A program made the translations under genes and the position numbers. The notes beneath the pieces were generated by a model. It was not told the origin of the DNA. It searched no databases and saw only the letters and a list, made by a program, of their open reading frames with translations. Shown here in pieces: positions 14,108 through 22,316 of a stretch of DNA of 35,446 bases; the first letter of the stretch is position 1; every line of letters begins with the position of its first letter. Source of the stretch: Thermoplasmata archaeon (lineage in GTDB: Archaea; Thermoplasmatota; Thermoplasmata; Thermoplasmatales; Thermoplasmataceae); assembly GCA_021797385.1 (NCBI GenBank), contig JAJZZW010000003.1, forward strand, positions 1-35,446. The letters are read 5' to 3'.

Positions 14108-16864
14108 ATGTTTGAATCTTTCTTCTACAAAGTCGGGAAATATGTCAAAAAGAATAGGAAAAAAGTACTTGTATTCTGGATTATCGCCTTTTTACTCATG
14201 GCATATCCAGCTACCCTGATCTTTACCGATACTTCTTACAATCTTACAAATTCACTTGTAACAAAAAATTCCCAGTCTTCCAAAGCCAATGATATACTTA
14301 CATCACAATTTAATGATTCTTCAGACCCATCCATAATTATTGTTTCCAACCATACTTCGATTGATAATCTAACTGTAAGCAGAGAGATGTTGGAATTTCA
14401 ACATTCAATGACGGCATATCTGAGAAGCATAAATATCGGTTATAATAGAACTACCAGTATTTTTACCGTTGAAAATCAAACTTTAACCGGGTATTCAAAC
14501 AGCACATATAAGATTGAAAATGCAACCAGGGATTTAATTGAGTATACTCTGTTCTTGAAATCCAGTGGATATAATGTAACCTATGCCGTCTATAATATAA
14601 CCGAACTTTCACCGGAACATTCTATGTATGATAAAATACTCGGTGAATTATTTCCTGTAAATTCAACTATTCCAGCTACGTTTGAGGAAAACGCATTCAC
14701 TTTTGTAACATATGTAAATAACACAATAAAGAATATTTCAAACAAAGCAGGAATAGAAAATTACACTGTAAGCCTTGTTAATTCAAGCCAGATATATTTA
14801 ATTAATAATGTAAAGCCGCTTGCCAACCCGCTTATAAAAATTAATGTTCCATATTTCTCAAACTATCTTTATTCACTTTATAATAATTCCGGACTAAATT
14901 ATACAGCTTTTGTGAAATCCATAATAAACAATACAACATATAATCATTATCCGGTCCTTCCATCATCCTATGCATCTTCTTCTCTTATAAATCCTGGCAA
15001 TTCTACACTTATCATGATATTTGACTACAAAACTAATATAACTACTGCACAGCAGTCACACATAGAATCCATGGAAAAGGCATCCAGTTCTAAAATTTCT
15101 AATAGTTCATATTACCTTGCTGGTTCAACCGTTGCCAATAATCAGCTGGCAAATGAGTCCATACACGGGCTTATTGTTGCCCTGATAATAGGCATAATAA
15201 TATCTATTTTCATAGTCGGAATATTCTTCAGATCTCCTGTGGCTGCCTTTCTTCCATTCCTTATTTTTGTATTTTCATCAGTTATAGGGGCAGGAATAAA
15301 CGGACTACTTTACAAATACGTGTTCCACACCACAATTTCATTTATAACTCCAACGTTGTTACTCATATTGGTTCTGGGGATAGCCTCAGATTATACTGTT
15401 TATATTCTCGCCAGGTACCGCAGTGAGATAAGGGCCAAAAATCCGGATGCCATTCCAGAATCATCTAAATGGGCGGGCCATGCAGTATTTACATCCGGAA
15501 CAACGGTGGCAATTTCATACCTGATTTTATGGATATCAAATATACCGATATTTAGCGATGCGGGTCTTACCAACGCAATCGCTGCCGTAGTAACGATCAT
15601 ACTGGGCAATACATTTTTGATAGCCATACTGGCACAGTGGGGAAAGAAGGCCTACTGGCCCCATAAAATGGAAGAAGGAAAAAAGCTTCCGTTTGAAAAA
15701 TCCATGGAAAAGGTTGCACATGTAGCCCTTAACAACAAAAAGAAAATAATAGTTATACTTATCGTGGTGGCTCTGGCTGCACTGTTCATATACTCAACAA
15801 CTCCAACAAATATGGATGTCTTTGAGCTGATACCTGCTAGCAGTGGAGTACAGGCAACAACGGTAATAAACAGTTCACTACATTATGACCTATTCGATCC
15901 TGCCTATGTCATGGTCAATTTTACGGCCCCAATCCTGTGCACAAATAGTACAGGTGCCCTGCACTTCAACAGCACTGAGTACAATCAAACGCTTGCAATA
16001 GAAAATAAACTTGCAGGTTCTCCATATGTGCATAGTATATCTGGACCAGGTTACCCCTATGGGCAGGAGGTAAGTTATATAGCAATGGGATCATCAATAT
16101 ATCATGATTACTATGAAAATCAGACTGCAACTTACATAGGGCATAATAATAAATCTGTGGAAATAGTAGTTTATCTTTCCAATGTTGCATGGAGCAATCC
16201 ATCAGCAAATTTTGTGAATAAGATGCCATCCATTGTATCGAATGTTGGCGGTCCTTCCGACTATAAAGCCTATGTCGGTGGCACAACAGAATACCTTAAC
16301 AATGCATATTCATTCACATCCCATTCCTTTGATAATATGGTTCCAATTCTAGGAATAACAATATTTATAATACTCCTTATACAGCTTGCCTCTGCACTGA
16401 CACCGGTGAGATTAATACTTATGGTGATGGCAGCAGTCATGATGGCTCTCTCCATTACGTACATAATATTCTACTACTTTCTTCATCTACCGGTAGTTAT
16501 ATTCCTACCACTATTCGTTTTCATTACATTGCTTGCCGTGGGATTAGATTATGATATCTTCATGATCACTAAGGTGCAGGAAAATATTGCAAAGGGAATG
16601 GACAACGATGAGGCCATTAAAAATTCCATAATAGAAAATGGTGGTGTTATAATAACCCTAGGATTACTGCTATTTGCAACATTTGGTGCATTATACTTCA
16701 GTGGCCTGGGCATCATAGAGGAAATAGGAGTAGGTCTTGCCCTTGGTGTATTAATAGATACCTTTGTCAGCTGGATGTTTTTCGTTCCAGTTATAATGGC
16801 TGTTATGAACAAATACAACTGGTGGCCCTCAAAGATCGGAAGCGAAGTACATAAGGAAAAATAA
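14108..16864 (+). CDS. MMPL/RND-superfamily membrane transporter
   Basis: The 918-residue product has the duplicated RND layout. TM1 (about 20-42) is followed by a large, sequon-rich external loop to about residue 345, then five helices to about 540. A second single helix follows at about 546-566, then another external loop to about 735 and five more helices. Short conserved stretches in the helices, LVLGIASDYTVYILARY and LLAVGLDYDIFMI, carry the membrane Asp-Tyr pairs expected for proton-coupled MMPL transport. The substrate is unknown; family members export lipids or hydrophobic compounds. It is apparently monocistronic, with a downstream promoter overlapping its stop codon. Many N-x-S/T sites in the loops fit a glycosylated surface. 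Confidence 0.9.
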   Translation: MFESFFYKVGKYVKKNRKKVLVFWIIAFLLMAYPATLIFTDTSYNLTNSLVTKNSQSSKANDILTSQFNDSSDPSIIIVSNHTSIDNLTVSREMLEFQHSMTAYLRSINIGYNRTTSIFTVENQTLTGYSNSTYKIENATRDLIEYTLFLKSSGYNVTYAVYNITELSPEHSMYDKILGELFPVNSTIPATFEENAFTFVTYVNNTIKNISNKAGIENYTVSLVNSSQIYLINNVKPLANPLIKINVPYFSNYLYSLYNNSGLNYTAFVKSIINNTTYNHYPVLPSSYASSSLINPGNSTLIMIFDYKTNITTAQQSHIESMEKASSSKISNSSYYLAGSTVANNQLANESIHGLIVALIIGIIISIFIVGIFFRSPVAAFLPFLIFVFSSVIGAGINGLLYKYVFHTTISFITPTLLLILVLGIASDYTVYILARYRSEIRAKNPDAIPESSKWAGHAVFTSGTTVAISYLILWISNIPIFSDAGLTNAIAAVVTIILGNTFLIAILAQWGKKAYWPHKMEEGKKLPFEKSMEKVAHVALNNKKKIIVILIVVALAALFIYSTTPTNMDVFELIPASSGVQATTVINSSLHYDLFDPAYVMVNFTAPILCTNSTGALHFNSTEYNQTLAIENKLAGSPYVHSISGPGYPYGQEVSYIAMGSSIYHDYYENQTATYIGHNNKSVEIVVYLSNVAWSNPSANFVNKMPSIVSNVGGPSDYKAYVGGTTEYLNNAYSFTSHSFDNMVPILGITIFIILLIQLASALTPVRLILMVMAAVMMALSITYIIFYYFLHLPVVIFLPLFVFITLLAVGLDYDIFMITKVQENIAKGMDNDEAIKNSIIENGGVIITLGLLLFATFGALYFSGLGIIEEIGVGLALGVLIDTFVSWMFFVPVIMAVMNKYNWWPSKIGSEVHKEK

Positions 16865-16870
16865 TTATAC
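16861..16870 (+). promoter_or_regulatory. TATA-like box for the 16890 gene, overlapping the MMPL stop
   Basis: ATAATTATAC is centred 25 nt before ATG 16890 and includes part of the upstream stop codon. It suggests independent leaderless transcription of the small gene. Confidence 0.4.
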
Positions 16871-16889
16871 GTTGCAGGACTACGGTAAT

Positions 16890-17114
16890 ATGAAAACATT
16901 CCTTAAGGTGATATTTAATAGCGAGGGTACAAAACCCAGTGAAGTAGTAGGTAGATTAAGGTCCCTTGGATTCTCACTTATAAAAGGAGAACAGGATATG
17001 GTATACAACTGGCCCGATTCAGCAACGGCAGATGATGCAATATGGTTTGCCGACAAAATACAGGCAACACTTCAGGGTTTTAACGTCTACTTTGAATTAG
17101 AAACAATGGATTAA
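16890..17114 (+). CDS. Small uncharacterised acidic protein (74 aa)
   Basis: The product is a 74-residue soluble protein with alternating strands and helices (KTFLKVIFNS, KPSEVVGRLRSLGF, DDAIWFADKIQATL, FNVYFELET), reminiscent of a compact ferredoxin-like alpha/beta fold (inference). There are no cysteines and no known motif. ATG 16890 is preferred to TTG 16872 because a TATA-like box lies 25 nt upstream and the protein then starts at the first predicted strand. It follows the MMPL gene by 25 nt and overlaps the convergent rnp4 gene by 4 nt at a shared TTAA. The function is not recognised. Confidence 0.7.
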   Translation: MKTFLKVIFNSEGTKPSEVVGRLRSLGFSLIKGEQDMVYNWPDSATADDAIWFADKIQATLQGFNVYFELETMD

Positions 17115-17407
17115 TTTTTATTTTTCTGTTTATTGTACGGTATTCGTCTTATATTTCCACAGTAAGAACAGTGTATAATAACAGTCTTATTTTTCATTGT
17201 GATCCATATATTTTTATAAGGTGCCTTGCATTTTTTACAGTACATTCTCTTTATATCTCTGTCAATTATTATATTCATCCTCATTCCTATTTTTTCCATT
17301 ATGGATATATATCTTTTTGCAAGTTCTATATTATCTGTCTTCATGGCCTCAGAAAATAACGTCCTTATTCTTTCCCTTGATATGTTAATGAGTGCTTTGT
17401 CCTTCAT
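17111..17407 (-). CDS. rnp4: RNase P protein component 4 (Rpp21/Rpr2 family)
   Basis: The 98-residue product starts with a helical N-terminus and ends with a zinc ribbon. Zinc ligands are C57, C60 (MYCKKC), C80 and C83 (IHCSYC), followed by GNIRRIPY. This is the architecture of archaeal Rpp21, which joins Rpp29 on the specificity side of RNase P and helps tRNA 5' processing. I chose ATG 17407 because the upstream extension (to 17485) would run through the divergent gene's start, and a minus-strand TATA stretch sits about 25 nt upstream of 17407. It is somewhat short for the family. Its last 4 nt overlap the convergent 74-aa gene. Confidence 0.88.
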   Translation of the reverse strand: MKDKALINISRERIRTLFSEAMKTDNIELAKRYISIMEKIGMRMNIIIDRDIKRMYCKKCKAPYKNIWITMKNKTVIIHCSYCGNIRRIPYNKQKNKN

Positions 17408-17416
17408 TTCATATAA

Positions 17417-17439
17417 ATATTTATTAATATTATAAATAT
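17417..17439. promoter_or_regulatory. Shared divergent promoter of rnp4 and the phosphatase gene
   Basis: The 40 bp between the two start codons contain TATTTATTAATATTATAAAT. Read right it places a TATA box about 25 nt before ATG 17448; read left it places one about 25 nt before ATG 17407. The two core promoters must overlap. Confidence 0.5.
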
Positions 17440-17447
17440 TGCCACTG

Positions 17448-18119
17448 ATGATTAAATTCATTGTCCTCGATGTGGACGGAACCATAACAGATCAAAATAG
17501 AATCCTCAACCCGGAGGCCATTTCCTGCATAAGAAAAGGAGTAGAAAAAGGCATCCAATTCTCCCTGGTAAGCGGTAATGTAATACCTGTAATGTACGGT
17601 TTAAAAACATTTTTGGGGATAAACGGCCCTGTATTCGGGGAGAACGGTGGCATAATGTATTATAATGACAAGATAGAGAAATTCTTTGACAAATCAAGGC
17701 CTTTCAATTTTCTTGAGTACATCTCAAAAAATTCCTCTGTGAAACCTTATTTCACAAATCAGTGGAGGGAAACATCTGCGGCATTTTCAATGCACCCGGA
17801 AGACGAAAATATGGTAAGGAAAGAAGCAGAGAAGTGGCAGCTGGAAATAGTAGATAGTAAGTTTACATGGCATATAATGAATCAAAAGCAGAATAAGGGC
17901 TATGCTCTGGAAATATTAATGAAGACATTTAATCTGCAATGGAATGAAATTCTTGTAATTGGTGATTCAGATAACGATAATGCAATGTTCAAACTTCCTG
18001 TAAAGAAAGCATGCCCTTTCAATGCCACTGATTCAATAAAATCAATGAGCGATTATGTATCAGACAAATCATATGGATATGAAATAAGGGATGTAATGAA
18101 TAAATTCAATTTACTGTAA
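17448..18119 (+). CDS. Phosphoglycolate phosphatase, archaeal HAD type
   Basis: The 223-residue product is a HAD-superfamily protein. Motif I is FIVLDVDGTITD, with nucleophile D8 and acid D10; motif II is SLVSGN; a small cap follows (GENGGIMYY onward). Motif IV is GDSDNDNAMF near residue 170. This combination matches archaeal phosphoglycolate phosphatases of the Thermoplasma TA0175 type, which hydrolyse 2-phosphoglycolate with Mg2+. Other sugar-phosphate substrates remain possible. ATG 17448 is preferred over TTG 17439, which adds three residues. It diverges from rnp4 and overlaps the convergent dihydroorotase gene by 9 nt. Confidence 0.87.
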   Translation: MIKFIVLDVDGTITDQNRILNPEAISCIRKGVEKGIQFSLVSGNVIPVMYGLKTFLGINGPVFGENGGIMYYNDKIEKFFDKSRPFNFLEYISKNSSVKPYFTNQWRETSAAFSMHPEDENMVRKEAEKWQLEIVDSKFTWHIMNQKQNKGYALEILMKTFNLQWNEILVIGDSDNDNAMFKLPVKKACPFNATDSIKSMSDYVSDKSYGYEIRDVMNKFNLL

Positions 18120-19349
18120 AGGTTCAAGGTCCTTTACATATTTCCCAGTTCTATCATTTATTAGTTCTCTTTTCTCTATTACCGGTTCTCCCCTGATTAC
18201 AACATCGTCGGGGAAAATTGCGTCGAAGCCATTAAATGGAGAACCCGGGTTTTTTGAATGTAACTTATAATCATTTATCTTTTCCATTGAAGAAAAATCC
18301 ACCGAGATAAAGTCTGCATAATTTCCGATCTTTATCTCACCCTTCCTCAGATTAAACAGTTTAGCAGGATTAAGTATACAGGTTTTATAAAATATATCAA
18401 ATGAAACTATTTTTTTATGTACCAGTGCAAGAATAAGGGGGATTCTCGTTTCAACTCCGATAATACCGGATTTCGCGAATTCAAATTCTTCCTTGTCCTT
18501 TATAGTATGTGGTGCATGATCCGAAGAAACAATTGCAAAATCTCCAGATTTAAAATTCTGAAGCAGTTGCCTCTGTGTTTCAGGTGATCTAAGAGGGGGA
18601 TTTACCTTTCCATATGAACCAAGGGGCATATCATAATTTAATAGCATATGGTGTGGTGTAACTTCTCTGGTATATGGTATATCTACATAGTGTGTCATAT
18701 GTGTAATTACACCCTTCCTGAAATGCATATTTACAGCATTATTTATTGCTATGTCCTCACATTTCTCTGGCCTTACAACTGAATATTCCTTTAGATTTCT
18801 GGCTGTGCCATTATGATTTTTGAGGCATGCACCATCCTCTGCATGGAAAAAGACCGGAATATCCATTGCATTTATAGCTTCAATACCGGATTGGCTAAAA
18901 CTCTGCATACCTTCAGCATTCGTTGTTTCCCCCATGTAAATCTTTATTCCAGACGATTCCTTTGATATAATCAGCGCATTGTTTCCTGTAAAATTCGAAT
19001 AGAGACCGAAATCGCAGAATGCTTTCCTTCTGACTATTTCCAGTTTGTCCTTATAGGATGAATAGTTATCTATTTTTATTCTGTTGTTAGGCATATCGAA
19101 AATAGTTGACGTGCCCCCATAAATAGCAGATATGGTTCCAGTAGCAAAATCTTCCTTATCAGTTTCTCCTGGGTCCCTGAAATGGACATGCGTGTCCGTA
19201 CCTGCCGGAATTATAGCATGCTCCATCATTCTCCTCTTTCCTCCTATATGTTTTTTAATTTCTGTAATTATTCCATTTTCCACGCCTATATCCAGTTCCT
19301 GAAATGAACCATTATAAAGAAATCTGCCAGAGAATACCTGATCATGCAT
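18111..19349 (-). CDS. pyrC: Dihydroorotase (class I, amidohydrolase)
   Basis: The 412-residue product is the usual length. It has GTDTHVHFRDPGE with metal ligands H54 and H56, a lysine in GIKIYMG (K136) suited to carbamylation, H169 in FFHAEDG, histidines in ITHMTHY, and catalytic D277 in VSSDHAPHT. It interconverts N-carbamoyl-L-aspartate and dihydroorotate in pyrimidine synthesis, in the cytoplasm. No other pyr gene is nearby, so it is not part of a pyrimidine operon here. Related hydantoinases are less likely given the RDPG and SSDHAPHT motifs. ATG 19349 lies 26 nt after a TATA box. Confidence 0.9.
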   Translation of the reverse strand: MHDQVFSGRFLYNGSFQELDIGVENGIITEIKKHIGGKRRMMEHAIIPAGTDTHVHFRDPGETDKEDFATGTISAIYGGTSTIFDMPNNRIKIDNYSSYKDKLEIVRRKAFCDFGLYSNFTGNNALIISKESSGIKIYMGETTNAEGMQSFSQSGIEAINAMDIPVFFHAEDGACLKNHNGTARNLKEYSVVRPEKCEDIAINNAVNMHFRKGVITHMTHYVDIPYTREVTPHHMLLNYDMPLGSYGKVNPPLRSPETQRQLLQNFKSGDFAIVSSDHAPHTIKDKEEFEFAKSGIIGVETRIPLILALVHKKIVSFDIFYKTCILNPAKLFNLRKGEIKIGNYADFISVDFSSMEKINDYKLHSKNPGSPFNGFDAIFPDDVVIRGEPVIEKRELINDRTGKYVKDLEPLQ

Positions 19350-19369
19350 ACATGGTTATTGCCTGTGAA

Positions 19370-19381
19370 TTAAAATATATT
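19370..19381 (-). promoter_or_regulatory. TATA box of the dihydroorotase gene
   Basis: Minus strand AATATATTTTAA is centred about 26 nt before ATG 19349. Confidence 0.5.
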
Positions 19382-19399
19382 CCCTTTCCTATCGAAATA

Positions 19400-19409
19400 G
19401 TTATATTAA
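19400..19409 (+). promoter_or_regulatory. TATA-like box of the pepQ-priL operon
   Basis: GTTATATTAA is centred about 24 nt before ATG 19428, consistent with a leaderless start. Confidence 0.4.
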
Positions 19410-19427
19410 CAGTTTAAATAAGTAACA

Positions 19428-20501
19428 ATGAAGGAAAAGAGAATATTTGATTACGTTAGAAACGTAGATTCAATATTGATAATGAATGGTGGTGAAAACC
19501 AGATAGATAAAACCTTTTTTTATCTTGCAGGTGCAAAATCTGGCATATTTGAAGGTTCAATTCTTCACGTTAAACCTGAGAAGGTAACAATCATCACATC
19601 GGCTCTGGAGGAAGAGGCTGCCAGAGAAACAGGTCTCGATGTTCTGGTCTATAAAAATACATCTGAGAGGAATGAAATGGTTAAAAATGCTTTCAAAAAC
19701 GATGTCAATGTTGGTTTGAATTATTCTGCACTGACACTGGATCTCTATAAGCAGTTAATGAAATTAATACCTGATAAGGAATTTATTGACGTGTCTCAGT
19801 CCATAGACGAGGCAAGAAAGATAAAGGAGGAAAGCGAATTAAAGAACCTCAGGGAAGCTGCTAGAATCGCCAGTGACTCATTTGAAGATTTTACAAAAAC
19901 ATTGAGAGAGGGAATGACCGAATCGGAACTCGCCGCAAATATAGTTTATGCCATGATGAAGAATGGGGCATCTGGCGAGTCCTTTAAAACTATCGTTGCT
20001 TTCGGTAAAAATTCTGCCATACCTCACTACTCACCGGGAAATGCAAAATTGAAGAAAAACGACTTTGTACTCATGGATTACGGTGCTCTCTATAACCGTT
20101 ACTGCTCTGACACAACAAGGACAGTGGTTTTTGGCAGGGCAGACGAAAAGCAGAACGATATATATGAGACTGTAAAACTTGCACAGGCAGAGAGCAAGAA
20201 GGCATTAACATCCATGGCAAATGGTAAGGACATTGATAAAATAGCCCGTGATATTATAGATAAAAAGTATCCGGGGAAATTCATTCATAGCCTTGGGCAT
20301 GGTGTTGGCCTTGATGTTCATGATCATCCTGCTCTTTCTCCAACACTTGATTTCATACTGAAACCTAACATGGTTGTTACCGATGAACCAGGAATATATA
20401 TTCCAGGATTCGGAGGTGTTAGGATCGAAGATGACTTAATTATCAAGAAGAATGGTCATGAGGAAATAACCACTGCAACCAGAGAACTTCTGGAACTGTA
20501 A
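19428..20501 (+). CDS. pepQ: Xaa-Pro dipeptidase / aminopeptidase (M24B)
   Basis: The 357-residue product has an N-terminal creatinase-like domain (1 to about 130) and a C-terminal pita-bread metallopeptidase domain. All five metal ligands are present: D217 (LMDYGA), D228 (CSDTTRT), H291 (LGHGVG), E320 (TDEPG) and E334 (RIEDD). It removes proline-containing dipeptides, the last step of cytoplasmic peptide breakdown. That fits an organism that scavenges peptides and also encodes the S53 protease in this window. Whether it is a strict dipeptidase or an aminopeptidase P cannot be told. The primase gene follows after 2 nt, an operon of unrelated functions. Confidence 0.9.
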   Translation: MKEKRIFDYVRNVDSILIMNGGENQIDKTFFYLAGAKSGIFEGSILHVKPEKVTIITSALEEEAARETGLDVLVYKNTSERNEMVKNAFKNDVNVGLNYSALTLDLYKQLMKLIPDKEFIDVSQSIDEARKIKEESELKNLREAARIASDSFEDFTKTLREGMTESELAANIVYAMMKNGASGESFKTIVAFGKNSAIPHYSPGNAKLKKNDFVLMDYGALYNRYCSDTTRTVVFGRADEKQNDIYETVKLAQAESKKALTSMANGKDIDKIARDIIDKKYPGKFIHSLGHGVGLDVHDHPALSPTLDFILKPNMVVTDEPGIYIPGFGGVRIEDDLIIKKNGHEEITTATRELLEL

Positions 20502-20503
20502 AA

Positions 20504-21517
20504 ATGATAACCTCAAATTTTTTTGTTGACTTTAAATTTATAGGAAATCCCCAAAACATAGACAGTACTGTAAATTCACTGGAAATAGACAACAGAAGGT
20601 CTGTGAGGGAGGCATTAGACTATCTTGAAGGCCTTATAAGAAAATACAGCGATAATGAAGCTTACAGCATTACACTGGGCAAGAAAGCATTTGCCATAGT
20701 AATGTGGATGCTTCGCTACATAGATGAAAGTGGGCTTACTTCAAGATTTGTAATAACACAGAGAGATGTGTTTGAGAAAGAACTGCATAGAATTTCCAGG
20801 GAAAACAATGAAAATATTATTTTCTATTGCGATAGTTCTGGGATAGAGGCATCATCGGAAGGCAACAACTTTAAGATTCCATTCGATTTCTTTATTAAAA
20901 ATAACAGGAAGTTATCGGGTTATAAATACAGGCTTGTCTACCAGAAGTTGAAGGATGGCATCATAGAGGTCAGTAAGGAACAGTTTATACATTTACTAAG
21001 GGAGGATTTTGTTGTGAAAATAATGGGTATATACAGTGAAATGTCTTCCGGAGAGTCACAGAATATATTCAGGAAATATCTCGGGCAGTTGGACCTCGTA
21101 AAGAAGGAGTTCCTTGAAATAAAAGCTAAAAGCACAATATCCCTCGGAGATGTTGATTTTACTATGTTTCCACCTTGTATTAAAACCTATATTACACAGA
21201 TGAGGGACGGGGAAAATCTTGCACATCTTGCTAGATTCACCCTTGTTAGCTTTCTTCATAATGTGGGGATGACCAATGAGGACATGATTGCACTTTTTAA
21301 AACCGTTCCGGACTTTAAGGAGGATTTGACCACATACCAGGTAAATCATATAACAGGCATAATTTCCGGCACCGAATATTCACCACCGAAATGCGCAACA
21401 CTGAAATCCAACCATTTATGTTTTATGGGAGATGATCCATTGTGCCCCAAAATAAAACACCCCATGCAATACTATGAACGGAAGAAGAAAGGAACATATA
21501 AAACAAAGAACAAATGA
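20504..21517 (+). CDS. priL: DNA primase large subunit PriL
   Basis: The 337-residue product has a helical N-terminal half and the conserved C-terminal iron-sulfur domain. Four cysteines are present to bind a 4Fe-4S cluster: C225 (FPPCIKTY), C297 (PPKCATL), C306 (NHLCFMG) and C314 (DPLCPKIKHP). The RFTLVSFLHNVGM stretch matches the PriL core. PriL regulates the catalytic subunit PriS in making primers. PriS is not in the window. The ATG lies 2 nt behind the peptidase stop. The gene converges on srp19 with a 10-nt gap. Confidence 0.92.
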   Translation: MITSNFFVDFKFIGNPQNIDSTVNSLEIDNRRSVREALDYLEGLIRKYSDNEAYSITLGKKAFAIVMWMLRYIDESGLTSRFVITQRDVFEKELHRISRENNENIIFYCDSSGIEASSEGNNFKIPFDFFIKNNRKLSGYKYRLVYQKLKDGIIEVSKEQFIHLLREDFVVKIMGIYSEMSSGESQNIFRKYLGQLDLVKKEFLEIKAKSTISLGDVDFTMFPPCIKTYITQMRDGENLAHLARFTLVSFLHNVGMTNEDMIALFKTVPDFKEDLTTYQVNHITGIISGTEYSPPKCATLKSNHLCFMGDDPLCPKIKHPMQYYERKKKGTYKTKNK

Positions 21518-21527
21518 AAGTATATTG

Positions 21528-21779
21528 TTACAATAATTTTTCTTCTATAATCTTTATCAATGTCGATTTCTTTATATCTCCATCGATCACAAACATTTTA
21601 GAATCTTCAAATGGAATTCTCGGGTAACGGGCATCTCTAACCTCATACTTTAAGTTGACGGATTTCAATATTTGCTCTAGTTTTGCATCGGAATAATTTT
21701 TTGCCCTTTCCCTGCTTATTCTTCTACCAAGTTTCCGAGAAATTCCTGAATTGAAATACTGTGAATATAAAACTATCAT
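21528..21779 (-). CDS. srp19: Signal recognition particle 19 kDa protein
   Basis: The 83-residue product matches archaeal SRP19 in size and pattern. IVLYSQYFNSGISRKLGRR at the start, then YEVRDARYPRIPFED, and a basic C-terminal helix, are the RNA-binding surface. SRP19 binds the tips of SRP RNA helices 6 and 8 and readies the RNA for SRP54. The ATG overlaps the stop of rps8e by 4 nt, so the two are co-translated from the rps8e promoter. Confidence 0.92.
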   Translation of the reverse strand: MIVLYSQYFNSGISRKLGRRISRERAKNYSDAKLEQILKSVNLKYEVRDARYPRIPFEDSKMFVIDGDIKKSTLIKIIEEKLL

Positions 21780-22156
21780 TTCACTAATACTGCGTTTACA
21801 ATTCCGTCCTGACCGGGCCTGGATGTAATTCTTGCATTTCCCTCGTCTGTGGATATTATTGTTCCCCTGTTCATTATGTTTCTCTGCACATAATGCGGAT
21901 CTGCATTGTTTTCCTTTACAGTCAGTATCTTAAGTTTCTTTGTAGTTTTATCCTCTGGATTGTAAATATTTGCATACTGTTCCTTCAGAAGAAGAAGCTT
22001 TCTGTTACCGCCCATTGTTCTGATAGTTCGGCGTTCAGTGTCACCTACCTTCGTAAATGAAGGCTCTCTTCCGAGCTCATATCTTCTCTTTGAATGGCTC
22101 CTCCTTAATTTTCCACCAGTAAATTTCTTTGTGCTCTTACCCTGATAAATTGTCAT
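21776..22156 (-). CDS. rps8e: 30S ribosomal protein S8e
   Basis: The 126-residue product is the archaeal S8e length. It shows YQGKSTKKFTGGKLRRSHSK at the N-terminus, GREPSFTKVGD, and a C-terminal barrel (NADPHYVQRNIMNRGTII, TSRPGQDGIVNAVLV). It is a small-subunit ribosomal protein found in archaea and eukaryotes. It leads a two-gene operon with srp19. A TATA box centred 26 nt upstream supports ATG 22156. Confidence 0.96.
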   Translation of the reverse strand: MTIYQGKSTKKFTGGKLRRSHSKRRYELGREPSFTKVGDTERRTIRTMGGNRKLLLLKEQYANIYNPEDKTTKKLKILTVKENNADPHYVQRNIMNRGTIISTDEGNARITSRPGQDGIVNAVLVK

Positions 22157-22177
22157 ATAATCCCTAATTTAATGTAA

Positions 22178-22186
22178 TTATATAAG
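22178..22186 (-). promoter_or_regulatory. TATA box of rps8e-srp19
   Basis: Minus strand CTTATATAA is centred 26 nt before ATG 22156. The rest of the 160-bp intergenic region to the divergent ABC gene is AT-rich with no other clear structure. Confidence 0.55.
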
Positions 22187-22316
22187 TTTATTTATTTAAA
22201 ATAGCAATAATTAGCCCGGAATTTATATCCGAATTAAAGATAAACAACCCTCCAATATTTTTATTTTAATAAAAAATACAAAAAATAAAAATAAACATAT
22301 GTAATGTTTATCAGTT

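Noticed and set aside
15400..16899. Several minus-strand open frames of 60-116 codons
   Set aside because: They lie wholly or almost wholly antisense to the MMPL transporter gene, have low-complexity hydrophobic or Ser/Pro-rich content, and show no promoter or ribosome site.
17408..17485. N-terminal extension of Rnp4
   Set aside because: It would overlap the start of the divergent phosphatase gene and the shared promoter; ATG 17407 fits the promoter spacing.
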